This document shows, piece by piece, positions 40,295 through 50,200 of a stretch of 64,000 bases of DNA. Numbering within the stretch: position 1 is the first letter of the stretch; every line of letters begins with the position of its first letter. The stretch lies in assembly GCA_947502145.1 (NCBI GenBank), contig CANMYO010000002.1, positions 682,001 through 746,000 of the forward strand, written 5' to 3'. The position numbers were made by a program, and so were the translations under genes. Source of the stretch: an uncultured Paracoccaceae bacterium. GTDB lineage: Bacteria; Pseudomonadota; Alphaproteobacteria; Rhodobacterales; Rhodobacteraceae. The notes under the pieces were generated by a model that saw nothing but the letters and a program-made list of their open reading frames with translations, did no database searches and was not told where the DNA came from.

Positions 40295-42689
40295 GGCGTT
40301 GACCCTTGGGATCAAATGGCGGTTCAGCCAGCACCACACCGCGGTGCGGCTGACCCAATATCATGACGTCAACCGCTGTGCCTGCCGAACAATCCTGCAA
40401 GTACGCAAGGGCCAGTGACATCCCCACACCATGTCCATAGGCCCCTGATGTCACCCGCCCCACCGGCGTGCCATCGGGCAGGAAAACGGGCTCTCCTCCC
40501 GATGCGTCAGCATTTTCTACATCGGTGACATGGATCAGCGAAAGCACTTCACGTGGCACATGATCTTTGATGTTTAAGTAGCCGGTTTTATTCAGGAACT
40601 TCGCGTTGGACTTGATGAGGCGATCAAGTCCGACCTCTTGCGGCCAATATTCCGGTGAATATTCGCGCCCCCAAGATCCATAGCCCTTTTCTATCCGCAA
40701 CGACATCAATGCACGCGCGCCGACGGGGCCTGCGCCACATGCCTCCGCTGCTTGCAACAGCGCCTGATATAGCGCCACCTGATCAGCGCTGGGGCAATGA
40801 AGTTCCCACCCCAAATCACCGGTAAAAGAGACCCGCAGCGCCAAGACCGCAATGCCTGCAACCACGATCTGCCGGCTGCGCATGAATGGAAAAGCTGCGT
40901 TGGACAGATCAGCCTGCGTCAACTCCTGCAAGATTTCGCGCGCCATTGGCCCGGCAATGTTAAAACCGCACAGTGCGTCCGTTTGTGACGTAAATGTTGT
41001 TTCCGCCGGGAGCGGCACCATGCGCCAGAACCGTTGGTGGTAACGCTCTGCCATGCCTGATCCGATGACCATGAAACTGTCGGGCGCCAGACATGTGACC
41101 GTAAAATCCCCGGCGATGCCACCGTTCACGCCAATCAGCGGTGTCAGACAGCTGCGCCCCACTTCCGATGGCATGGCATTGGCAAAGACCGCATTCAGCC
41201 AATCCGCCGCACCAGGCCCTGTGCAGCGGTATTTGGCAAAGTTGGAAATATCAATAATTCCAGCAGATTGCCGCAGCATCTTTGCCTCGCGGCCGACAAC
41301 GTCAAACCACGGCTGGCGGTCAAAACCGGCGCTGTCGGGAACATCCGCATCAAAGTACTGGGGATGTTCCCAACCGTAGTTCAGGCCAAAGACGGCGCCC
41401 ATGTCCTTTTGCATCTTATAGACCGGGCGCTGACGCAGAGGTCGCCCCGCGGTGCGTTCCTCGCCCGGAAAATGGATCGCAAACCGGTTGGCGTATTGGT
41501 CCCCTACCCGTGCCTTGGTAAAGGCGTGATCCGCCCAAGGACCAAAGCGTGCCACATCCCAGGCAAACATGTCGTATCGCGACTCTCCTGTGGTGATCCA
41601 GTCCGCCGCCAAGAGCCCCATGCCCCCGGACTGCGAGAATCCGGGGATAATCCCGTTACAGCAAAAGTAGTTTTGCAAATCGGGATGCGGGCCAAACAGC
41701 ACGTTGCTGTCGGGCGACCAGATCATCGGGCCGTTGATGACGCGCTTGATGCCAGCCGCGCCCACGGCCGGGACACGATCAATGGCGCGCAGGATGTTGT
41801 CCGCGATCCGGTCCAGATCATCCGCAAATAGTTCATGTCCAAAGCCCGCGGGGGTGCCATCTTCGGCCCAGAATCGCGGGCCCTTTTCATATGCGCCCAC
41901 CAATAGCCCCTGCCCTTCCTGACGCAGGTAATATTCGCCGTCACGATCAGCGACAGAAGGTAATCGGCGGTCCATCGCCGCAATCTTGGCAATCGTTTCG
42001 GTGACAAAATACTGGTGCTCGGTTGGCATCAGCGGCAGCGAGATTCCGGCCATTGCCGCAACTTCGCGACCCCAAAGTCCGGCGGCGTTGACCACCCATT
42101 CACATGCGATGTCACCCTTGGGAGTCTGCACGATCCAGCTGCCATCGGGTTGCTGCAGGGTCCCGGTGACAGGACAAAACCGGATAACCTCGGCACCGCG
42201 GTGCCGCGCCCCGGCGGCATAGGCCTGGGTGACGCCCGATGGGTCCACATTCCCACCGTCGGGTTCGTACATGATGCAGCGAATACCATCAAAATTAACC
42301 AGCGGATGAAGCTGCTCTGCCCGGTCACGGGATATCTCGTAAAACGGCATCCCGTAAAACCGGGCCTTGGCGGCCTGCAATTGCAATTGATGAACGCGGG
42401 CCTCGGTCTGGGCCAGGTAAAGCGATCCGGGCTGATACACGCCGCAGCTTTGGCCGGTTTCGGCCTCCAGCGCCTGATAAAGCCCCATCGTATAATGCTG
42501 GATCCGGCTGATATTGGTGCTGTCGTGCAAACCATGTATGTTGGCCGCGGCGTGCCAGGTTGACCCGCTTGTCAGTTCGTCCCGTTCCAGCAAAACCACG
42601 TCGGTCCAACCTGCCTTGGCAAGGTGATAGAGGATCGAACATCCGATAACGCCGCCCCCGATCACGACGGCTTGGGCATGTGTGCGCAT
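40284..42689 (-). CDS. GcvT-fused FAD-dependent oxidoreductase (dimethylglycine/sarcosine dehydrogenase type)
   Basis: The 801-residue protein has an N-terminal DAO-type FAD domain (AVVIGGGVIGCSILYHLAKAGW; SGSTWHAAANIHG holding the His that links FAD covalently in dimethylglycine dehydrogenase). A FAO_M-like middle domain follows, then C-terminal GcvT folate-binding domains from about residue 430 (DISNFAKYRCTGPGAADWLN, SFTGDLGWELH). Such enzymes demethylate N-methyl glycines and pass the C1 unit to tetrahydrofolate. The true substrate is uncertain. It is divergent from a paralogue at 42834. Confidence 0.88.
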   Translation of the reverse strand: MRTHAQAVVIGGGVIGCSILYHLAKAGWTDVVLLERDELTSGSTWHAAANIHGLHDSTNISRIQHYTMGLYQALEAETGQSCGVYQPGSLYLAQTEARVHQLQLQAAKARFYGMPFYEISRDRAEQLHPLVNFDGIRCIMYEPDGGNVDPSGVTQAYAAGARHRGAEVIRFCPVTGTLQQPDGSWIVQTPKGDIACEWVVNAAGLWGREVAAMAGISLPLMPTEHQYFVTETIAKIAAMDRRLPSVADRDGEYYLRQEGQGLLVGAYEKGPRFWAEDGTPAGFGHELFADDLDRIADNILRAIDRVPAVGAAGIKRVINGPMIWSPDSNVLFGPHPDLQNYFCCNGIIPGFSQSGGMGLLAADWITTGESRYDMFAWDVARFGPWADHAFTKARVGDQYANRFAIHFPGEERTAGRPLRQRPVYKMQKDMGAVFGLNYGWEHPQYFDADVPDSAGFDRQPWFDVVGREAKMLRQSAGIIDISNFAKYRCTGPGAADWLNAVFANAMPSEVGRSCLTPLIGVNGGIAGDFTVTCLAPDSFMVIGSGMAERYHQRFWRMVPLPAETTFTSQTDALCGFNIAGPMAREILQELTQADLSNAAFPFMRSRQIVVAGIAVLALRVSFTGDLGWELHCPSADQVALYQALLQAAEACGAGPVGARALMSLRIEKGYGSWGREYSPEYWPQEVGLDRLIKSNAKFLNKTGYLNIKDHVPREVLSLIHVTDVENADASGGEPVFLPDGTPVGRVTSGAYGHGVGMSLALAYLQDCSAGTAVDVMILGQPHRGVVLAEPPFDPKGQRLRG

Positions 42690-42833
42690 GGGCTGACCTT
42701 TGCTTGCTGTCAGATCAAACTTGCGCTGCCACCGGCGGGTCAGAATGCCCTTTTGCGACCTTGCCTGTCGAATTCAGATCACCATACGTCTGGAATCTTG
42801 TCATGCTGTGCCGACAACGCGCAGGAGAATGAT

Positions 42834-45212
42834 ATGAAATCCACCTCTCGGGTCGTCGTGATTGGCGGCGGTGTCGTCGGTTGTTCGGTGCTTTATCACC
42901 TGACCAAACTGGGCTGGTCGGATGTGATGCTGCTGGAACGCTCAGAGCTGACAAGCGGGTCAACTTGGCACGCGGCGGGTGGCTTTCACACCTTGAACGG
43001 CGACACCAACATGGCGGCGCTGCAGGGTTACACGATCAAGCTTTATCGTGAGCTGGAAGCGCTGACAGGCATGTCCTGTGGCCTGCATCACGTTGGAGGT
43101 GTCACGCTGGCAGATAACAAGGATCGCTTTGACATGCTGGTCGCAGAACGGGCCAAGCATCGCTACATGGGGTTGGAAACAGAGATCATCGGCCCGGCGG
43201 ACATTGCCAGGATCGCGCCGATCACAAATCTTGATGGGATTGTCGGCGGGCTTTACGACCCGCTGGACGGTCACCTTGACCCATCGGGCACGACACATGC
43301 CTATGCCAAGGCGGCGCGTCTTGGCGGGGCGACGATCGAAACTCATTGCATGGTGCAGGAAACCACGCCGCGCCCTGATGGCACATGGGATGTTGTAACC
43401 GACAAGGGCACGATCCATGCGGAACATGTGGTAAATGCGGCGGGCCTCTGGGCGCGCGAGGTTGGGGCGATGGCGGGGCATTATGTGCCGCTGCATCCGA
43501 TGGAGCATCAATACATCGTCACCGAGGACCTGCCCGAAATCTATGAGCGCGACAGCGAACATCCGCATGTAATGGACCCGGCTGGGGAAAGCTATCTGCG
43601 GCAAGAGGGTCGCGGGCTCTGTATCGGGTTTTATGAGCAAACCTGCCGCCCCTGGGCCGTGGATGGCACGCCGTGGAATTTTGGTCATGAGCTGCTGGCC
43701 AATGATTTTGACAAGATCGAGGACAGCATCACCTTTGCCTACAAGCGGTTCCCGGCGCTTGAGCGGGCAGGTGTGAAAACGGTGATCCACGGTCCGTTCA
43801 CATTTGCCCCTGATGGCAATCCGCTTGTGGGGCCGGTGCCGGGCTTGCGCAATTATTGGTCCGCCTGTGGCGTCATGGCCGGGTTCAGCCAGGGTGGCGG
43901 TGTCGGACTGATGCTGGCGCAATGGATGACCACGGGCGAAACCGAGCGCGATGTTACGGCGATGGATGTGGGCAGGTTTGGACCTTGGATCAATGCGGGC
44001 TACACCCGCCCGAAAGTGATCGAAAACTATCAGCGTCGGTTCTCGATCAGCTACCCCAACGAAGAGCTTCCGGCGGCCCGACCGCATCGCGTCACCCCGA
44101 TGTATGACATCTTCAGCGGCCTGGGCGCGGTTTGGGGGCATCAATTTGGGCTTGAGGTAGCAAACTACTTTGCCAGAGATGGCGAACCCACGTTTGAGAC
44201 GCCAAGTTTCCGCCGATCCGACGCCTTTGCAGCCACCGCGCGCGAGGTCGCCGCGGTCAGATCCGGCGTCGGCATCAATGAGGTCCACAACTTTTCCAAG
44301 TTCAAGATGACCGGCCCCAATGCCCGGGCCTGGCTGGACCACGTGATGGCCGGGCGCGTGCCACAACCCGGCCGGATGAGCCTGACGCCAATGTTGACCC
44401 CCGCCGGCCGCCTGATGGGGGATTTCACGATCTCCTGCATGAGTGAGGACTGGTTCCAACTGACCGCGTCTTATGGATACCAAACGATCCATCAGCGCTG
44501 GTTTGACCAATTTGCGCAGGACGGAGTGACAATCACCAATGTGTCGGATCAGATCAACGGGTTTCAGATTGCCGGTCCCAAATCGCAAGAATTGCTAGGC
44601 AGGCTTGCGCCCGACTGCGCAGAGATGTCGTTTCTGGATGTGCGACGCAGCCGGGTCGATACGGTCGACTGCATTGTGCAGCAAGTCAGCTATACGGGTG
44701 ATCTGGGTTATGAAATCTATTGCGACCCAATGGATCAACCACGGCTATGGGCGATTCTGTGGGCTGCGGGGCAACCCTTGGGCATGACCCCGTTTGGGAT
44801 GCGCGCGATGATGTCGCTCCGCCTTGATCGGTTCTTTGGGTCATGGTTGCGCGAATTTTCACCCGACTACACGGCCGCCGAAACAGGCATGGACCGCTTT
44901 ATCGCCTGGTCAAAACCGGGTGATTTTGTGGGACGTGCGGCGGCAGAGGCTGAGCGGCAGGCGCCACCCGCGCGCATGCTCGCAACCTTTGAGGTTGACG
45001 CGGAAGATGCCGATGTCACGGCTTATGAGCCGGTGTTCATTGACGGCACGGTTGTCGGGTTTTGCACCTCTGGCGGCTATTCTCACCATGCGGAAAAATC
45101 CATCGCCATGGCGCTGATTCCGCGTGATAAAATGCAGCCCGGTTTGCAGGTCGAGATTGAAATTCTCGGTGATATGCGCCCGGCGCGTCTGATCACGGAA
45201 CCCTTGCTATAG
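42834..45212 (+). CDS. GcvT-fused FAD-dependent oxidoreductase, paralogue of the divergent gene
   Basis: The 792-residue protein shares the order of its neighbour: FAD domain (VVVIGGGVVGCSVLYHLTKLGW, SGSTWHAAGGFHTLNG), central domain, and GcvT domains (EVHNFSKFKMTGPNARAWLD, SYTGDLGYEIYCD, MSLRLDRFFGSWLREFSPDY). Substrate-pocket regions differ clearly from the paralogue, so the two may act on different methylated amines or in sequence. ATG 42834 follows CAGGAGAATGAT. The 144-base gap between the two starts would hold a shared control region. Confidence 0.88.
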   Translation: MKSTSRVVVIGGGVVGCSVLYHLTKLGWSDVMLLERSELTSGSTWHAAGGFHTLNGDTNMAALQGYTIKLYRELEALTGMSCGLHHVGGVTLADNKDRFDMLVAERAKHRYMGLETEIIGPADIARIAPITNLDGIVGGLYDPLDGHLDPSGTTHAYAKAARLGGATIETHCMVQETTPRPDGTWDVVTDKGTIHAEHVVNAAGLWAREVGAMAGHYVPLHPMEHQYIVTEDLPEIYERDSEHPHVMDPAGESYLRQEGRGLCIGFYEQTCRPWAVDGTPWNFGHELLANDFDKIEDSITFAYKRFPALERAGVKTVIHGPFTFAPDGNPLVGPVPGLRNYWSACGVMAGFSQGGGVGLMLAQWMTTGETERDVTAMDVGRFGPWINAGYTRPKVIENYQRRFSISYPNEELPAARPHRVTPMYDIFSGLGAVWGHQFGLEVANYFARDGEPTFETPSFRRSDAFAATAREVAAVRSGVGINEVHNFSKFKMTGPNARAWLDHVMAGRVPQPGRMSLTPMLTPAGRLMGDFTISCMSEDWFQLTASYGYQTIHQRWFDQFAQDGVTITNVSDQINGFQIAGPKSQELLGRLAPDCAEMSFLDVRRSRVDTVDCIVQQVSYTGDLGYEIYCDPMDQPRLWAILWAAGQPLGMTPFGMRAMMSLRLDRFFGSWLREFSPDYTAAETGMDRFIAWSKPGDFVGRAAAEAERQAPPARMLATFEVDAEDADVTAYEPVFIDGTVVGFCTSGGYSHHAEKSIAMALIPRDKMQPGLQVEIEILGDMRPARLITEPLL

Positions 45213-45254
45213 ACGCGGATTGCCTGGCGCGGTCCCGCTTTGCTAAGGTGGCGC

Positions 45255-45845
45255 ATGATCCCCGTTCTGATCCTCGCCGCTGGACAATCCGCACGCATGG
45301 GCGGCAGTGACAAGCTGCTGCAATTTGTTGATGGCCAGCCGCTTTTGCGGCGTGTTGCCAGCGCGGCGTTGCAGGTCAGTGATGCGGTTTTTGTGGCCCT
45401 GCCGCCGGGCAATATCGCGCGGCTGGATGTGTTGGAGGGGCTTGCCGTTACGCCGCTGGCCCTGCCGGACTCAGCCGAAGGCATGTCCGGCACCCTGCGC
45501 GCCGGTGTCGCGGGATTGCCGGACTGTAAGGCCTTCATGGTGTTGCTGGCGGACCTGCCGCAAATAACGGGCTCCGAGATGCAGCAGGTCATTGCGGCGC
45601 GTGCGACCGCGCCTGACAAATTGATTTGGCGCGGTGCAACCGCGGCGGGCAAGGCCGGACATCCGATCATATTCGACGCAAGTCTGCGCGCGCAGTTTGC
45701 CGGGCTGTCGGGTGACAGCGGTGGCGAAGACCTGGTCAGGCCGCTACGCAGCCAAACGCATCTGGTACGTTTTGACGACGATCGCGCCCGTTTAGATCTT
45801 GATACACCCGCGGACTGGGCCGCCTTCCGATCAATGAAGGAGTAA
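45255..45845 (+). CDS. MocA-like nucleotidyltransferase
   Basis: The 196-residue protein has the MobA/MocA-type signature PVLILAAGQSARMGGSDKLL (nucleotide-binding loop with Arg and Lys) and VLLADLPQITGSEM, then GHPIIFDASLRAQFAGLSGDSGG. These enzymes add CMP or GMP to molybdopterin for xanthine-dehydrogenase-type proteins; MocA is the cytidylyltransferase. No molybdoenzyme gene is adjacent. AAGGTG precedes ATG 45255. The stop overlaps the end of the convergent RTX-Hint gene by 15 bases. Confidence 0.83.
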   Translation: MIPVLILAAGQSARMGGSDKLLQFVDGQPLLRRVASAALQVSDAVFVALPPGNIARLDVLEGLAVTPLALPDSAEGMSGTLRAGVAGLPDCKAFMVLLADLPQITGSEMQQVIAARATAPDKLIWRGATAAGKAGHPIIFDASLRAQFAGLSGDSGGEDLVRPLRSQTHLVRFDDDRARLDLDTPADWAAFRSMKE

Positions 45846-47024
45846 TTTCGCCTCGTGCCGCTTGAGCGCGCGTCGGGCTGCGGGGAAACCGTGGGTGCCT
45901 TCGGCCAACTCTGGAAACAGGCTGATGATTTCGGTGCGTTGGACCACGTCCATCCCGCTGAGGGAATAGTCACCTGGCTGGAAACTTTCGCTCCAGGCGC
46001 CATTGGAAAGGATGACTTCGTGACGCTCAAACATGAGATGGACATAGGTAATGCCTGCGGTCCTGGGGCGCGTCACACCTGTTGCGCCAACCAGATGTTT
46101 GGCAGCGGCCAGCAGTTCGTTTTCTTCAAAGTAGAGCTCTCCCTTCTGGCTGGTCATCAGCAACCGATGATTGGGCGACAGGATCAGGTCCCGCTCTGGC
46201 TGGTTGGGACCAAGTGCGCCCGCCTTGATATGCACCGGCTGCCATGCGGGCCTGCGGCTGAGGTCGGCCAATCCCAATTGGCGCGACCCCGCCCAGGCAA
46301 TGGGCTGCATGCCATTGTCGCGGGTCAGGACCTTGTCGCCTTGCCGCAGGTCCTGCACCGGAACCTCGCCCTTTGATGTGGCAATCAGTGTGCCAAGCGC
46401 AAAACAGATCACGACCCGCTCAATCCCGGCATAGGTGATCCGCCCCAACTCGCGCCCGTTGGGTTCGGTCCGCAGCAGAATCCGACCATCTTCGGTTGTC
46501 TCATCCCCCTGTTCGTAGGTGATCGACAGATCAGGATAGCGTGCTTTCAGTTCTGACAGGTCCAGCGTATCAATATCCAGTTGATCGTCATCCTCACCGC
46601 CAAGGACAGTCAGGTTGTTGAAATTGCTGCCATCCGCCGTCACGACAATGCGATCGCTGTCCTGATCGCCGGCCAGTTCATCCTGATTGCCGGACGACCT
46701 GATCAGGTCGTCGCCATCACCCCCCGAGACGATGTCAAAGCTCTTGTTGTTGCGGGTGTCGCCGGTGTCGATCACATCATTGCCGTCACCACCAAAGATG
46801 CGGTCCTGACCGCCGCCACCGTTTAGCGTGTCGTTGCCGTCACCGCCAAAGATCTGATCGTCCCCGTGACCACCATCAACCCTGTCATCCCCATCGCCCC
46901 CGAACAATGTGTCCTGGCCGCTGCGACCTGAAATCTGGTCATTTCCATCAAGACCCGCAAGCGTGTCATCGTTTGACCCGCCGCGCATGGTGTCGTCGCC
47001 GTCCGTCCCAAAAACAGTTGCCAT
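45831..47024 (-). CDS. RTX protein with C-terminal Hint domain (397 residues)
   Basis: The protein begins with calcium-binding RTX nonapeptides (residues 5-120, about seven GGxGxDxLx-type units such as LFGGDGDDRVDGG), then a beta linker (DLSELKARYPDLSITYEQGD), then a Hint_2-type domain from Cys207 (ICFALGTLIATSKGEVPVQDLRQGDKVLTRDNG) to the end, including LSPNHRLLMTS, YVHLMFERHEVILSNGAWSESF and a KRHEAKLLLH tail. Cys207 is in the position of the autoprocessing Cys of Hint folds. No signal peptide; type I export is likely. GGAGAAATCGG precedes ATG 47024. Confidence 0.87.
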   Translation of the reverse strand: MATVFGTDGDDTMRGGSNDDTLAGLDGNDQISGRSGQDTLFGGDGDDRVDGGHGDDQIFGGDGNDTLNGGGGQDRIFGGDGNDVIDTGDTRNNKSFDIVSGGDGDDLIRSSGNQDELAGDQDSDRIVVTADGSNFNNLTVLGGEDDDQLDIDTLDLSELKARYPDLSITYEQGDETTEDGRILLRTEPNGRELGRITYAGIERVVICFALGTLIATSKGEVPVQDLRQGDKVLTRDNGMQPIAWAGSRQLGLADLSRRPAWQPVHIKAGALGPNQPERDLILSPNHRLLMTSQKGELYFEENELLAAAKHLVGATGVTRPRTAGITYVHLMFERHEVILSNGAWSESFQPGDYSLSGMDVVQRTEIISLFPELAEGTHGFPAARRALKRHEAKLLLH

Positions 47025-47169
47025 CCGATTTCTCCGCCAATGCCCGCATGGATTGTTGCCCGTGAGGAGAGACAACTCAATGCAACCCTAGGGTGATGGC
47101 GGTGGATCAGCGAAGTTCAGCGTGAAATCGGCCAGCGTTGGCAAACAGCCGCGCAGTAAATCGCCGATC

Positions 47170-47186
47170 GTTTCCATACTGGAAAC
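47170..47186. promoter_or_regulatory. 17-base palindrome upstream of small RTX-Hint gene
   Basis: GTTTCCA-TAC-TGGAAAC (47170-47186) is a perfect 7+3+7 inverted repeat, 146 bases before the small RTX-Hint start and between the two RTX-Hint genes. It has operator form; no regulator is assigned. Within the same 270-base gap lies the terminator of the larger gene. Confidence 0.35.
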
Positions 47187-47216
47187 AATCATCTGCCTGT
47201 GCAGGTGGGGTGGTGT

Positions 47217-47251
47217 CAAACGGAAACGGGGGCCACCATCTGGTGACCCCC
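47217..47251 (-). terminator. Terminator of the large RTX-Hint gene
   Basis: On the minus strand GGGGGTCACC pairs with GGTGGCCCCC (one mismatch, AGAT loop, 47228-47251), followed by GTTTCCGTTT. It lies 43 bases after the stop codon. Confidence 0.65.
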
Positions 47252-47294
47252 GCCCGTTGGCCAGACAAGGACTGTCCGGCTCAAGCTGCATGTC

Positions 47295-50200
47295 TTAGCG
47301 CATCAACAGACGCGCCTCGTGTTTCTTCAACGCCTTGCGGGCCGACTGGTAGCCTTCAAGTCCGGTTCTGGTGCTCAGCTCGGGGAAGAGCTCAAAGATC
47401 TCGTTCCGTTGGCTGTTGCCAATCCCTTTGAGGCTATAATCGCCGGGCTGGAAACTTTCGGTCCAGGCGCCGTTTGAAAGGACCACCTCATGCCGTTCGA
47501 ACATGAAGTGCACGTATGTGGTCTGCATCACGTTGACCGCGTGAATCCCGTCCGCACCGGTCATATGCTTGGCCGCGGCGAGGACTTCACGCTCTTCAAA
47601 GTAGAGCTGCGTCTTTTCGGAGGCCACAAGAACGCGGTGGTTCGGGCTGACCAGCATGTCACGCTCTGGCAGGCCCTGCCCCAGTGAGCCGGCCTTGATC
47701 AGGATCGGCTTCAGATGCGGGTTCGCCGCAAGCTGCTTGCCGCTCATCGCCTTGTGGCCAAGCCATGCGATTTCCTGGATGCCGTTGTCACGGGTGATGA
47801 TCTTGTCACCAACCTGCAACTCCTCGACCAGACGTTCGCCCCTTGGGGTCGCAATCGTGGTGCCCGGCGTGAAGCATGGGATGACGTTCTCGATCTCGGA
47901 AAAGGTCATGGTGGACCCATCCGTGAAGTAGACTGTGCCCGCTTCTGGATCGCCGGGAACATATTCGATCCGGTCGACATTGCTGCCGGTCAAATCAAGC
48001 ACATCCACATCGTCAGATTGGCCGTCACCGTCCAGATCGGGGTCTTCACCACCAACCACGACATCACCACCGTTGCCACCCAGGAACAGGTCATTGCCCA
48101 GACCGCCGGACAGATTGTCCTCGCCTTCGCCACCGATGATGGTGTCGGCCCCTTCGCCGCCTTCGATGCTGTCGTCGTCAATGCCACCGTCCAGCGTGTC
48201 GTCACCGGTGCCGCCGAAGAGGACATCATCATCGTCGCGCCCAAAGATCGTGTCGTTGCCGGCGCCGCCTTCCAGCGTGTCGATGTTGTTGCCGGGCAGC
48301 AGGTCAACCGCGTCGGGGATGTCAAAGGTATCGTTGTCCAGACCACCATAGATCAGGTCATTGCCGTCACCGCCGTCGATCAGGTCAACGCCTTCGCCAC
48401 CGGTGATCACATCGTCACCTGCGCCGCCGTCAACACTATCGTTGTCGATGCCAGCGTCGATCACGTCATCACCGATACCGCCGTCAATGTAATCCGCGTC
48501 GTCACCGGTCGAGATGGTGTCGTCGCCGGACCCGCCAAACACGGTATCAAGGTCATTGTTGGGCAGCGGATCTGCTGGTCCCAGACCGGGATACGGGTTG
48601 TCAAACAACGGGTTCACGTTGTTGCTGGTGTCGATGACGTCGTTGCCGTTGCCACCGTCGACAACGTCATTGCCCACGCCGCCAAACAGCGTGTCGTGAC
48701 CAAAGTCGCCATCAATGCTGTCATCGCCTGCGCCACCAAAGACAGTGTCGTCACCGTTGGAGCCATCAAGCGTGTCATTGCCCGCTTCTCCGTGGATCAC
48801 ATCGTTGCCAGAGCCGCCGTTGGCCACATCGTCGCCATCGCCGCCCAGCACCGTGTCATTGCCAGCACCGGCCCAGAGGTCATCATCGCCGACCCCGCCT
48901 TCAAGCAGATCGTCGCCGGTCCCGCCTTCAAGCTTGTCATTGCCGCTGCCACCATAAAGCTCATCGTTGCCAGCATTGCCAAAGGCCATGTCGTCGCCGT
49001 CACCGCCTTCGATGATGTCATTGCCGTCGCCGCCGACCAGCCCGTCGTTGCCTGCACCACCGTCAATAGTGTCATTGTCAGCGCCGCCAAAGACCCGGTC
49101 ATCGCCGTCGCCAGCGTCAATGCTGTCGTTGCCTTCGAAACCCAGGATCAGATCGTCGTTTTCAACATCGCCATCAAGAATTGCGTCGTTGTTGTCGACC
49201 ACATCGCCGTCGGCATCCACATAGGGGATATCAGGGTTGATGATGTCATCACCCGCCGTGCCCTGCACGGTGCCATCATTGATCCCGCTGACCGTAAAGG
49301 AGGCTGTCGCGGTCGAAGTGCCGCCGTTGCCGTCGGAAATGGTGTATTCCACGGTTGTGGTGCGGGTGTCATTCAGACCCAGATCGTCAAATTCACCATT
49401 GGCATCAAAATCAACTGTGCCGTCAGCCGCGATGGTAAAGAGGCCACCGTTGCTGCCTGCCACTGCTGTCCCAACGCCGCCAAGCGCCGCCCCGACGCCA
49501 ATGACCGTCAACGGGTCATCTTCGGGATCGCTGTCCACACCGTCGCCGGTGTTGTCTGTCAGCACGTTGCCGTCGATATCGCCAGCCGCCTCGTCAAAAC
49601 GGACGTCATAGGCATTGTCGCGCGCCACTGGCCCATCGTTCACACCGGTTACGGTGATCGTGACACTTGCCTCTTCGGTGCCGCCGTTCCCGTCATCAAC
49701 AGTATATGTGACAGTTGTTGTTGCCTCTTCACCTTCGCCAAGCGCTTCAAATTCGCCGTTCGGGTCGAAGGTGACGGTCCCGTCTGGATTGATTGTGACC
49801 AGACCACCGTTATCGCCAGCGACGGGGGTTCCAACGGCATTTGGATCGCCATTGACTTCACCCACGCTCAGCGGATCGCCATCGGGATCGCTGTCGTTGT
49901 CCAGGACATTCCCAACCACACCCGCAGGATCGTCTTCGCCTGCGGTAAAGTCGTCGTCCTCGGCATCCGGGCCGCGGTTGATTTCGTTGCCGATAACCTC
50001 TTCGATTTCGGTAAAGTCGATCACTTCGCCGGTCGGATTTCCGTCGCCATCAACAAAGACAACTTGTCCGTCAATCCCATTGCCATTGCTGTCAGGCACA
50101 GGATTGCCCGTGCCACCGGGTCCAGCCAGATAGAATGGCCCCTGCCCGGTCAGATCAAGCACATCATAGTCATTGCCACCGGCGCCACCATCAACCGTGT

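Noticed and set aside
42960-44588. 542-codon minus-strand frame opposite a flavoprotein gene
   Set aside because: It is antisense to the clearly conserved GcvT flavoprotein and has no family features.
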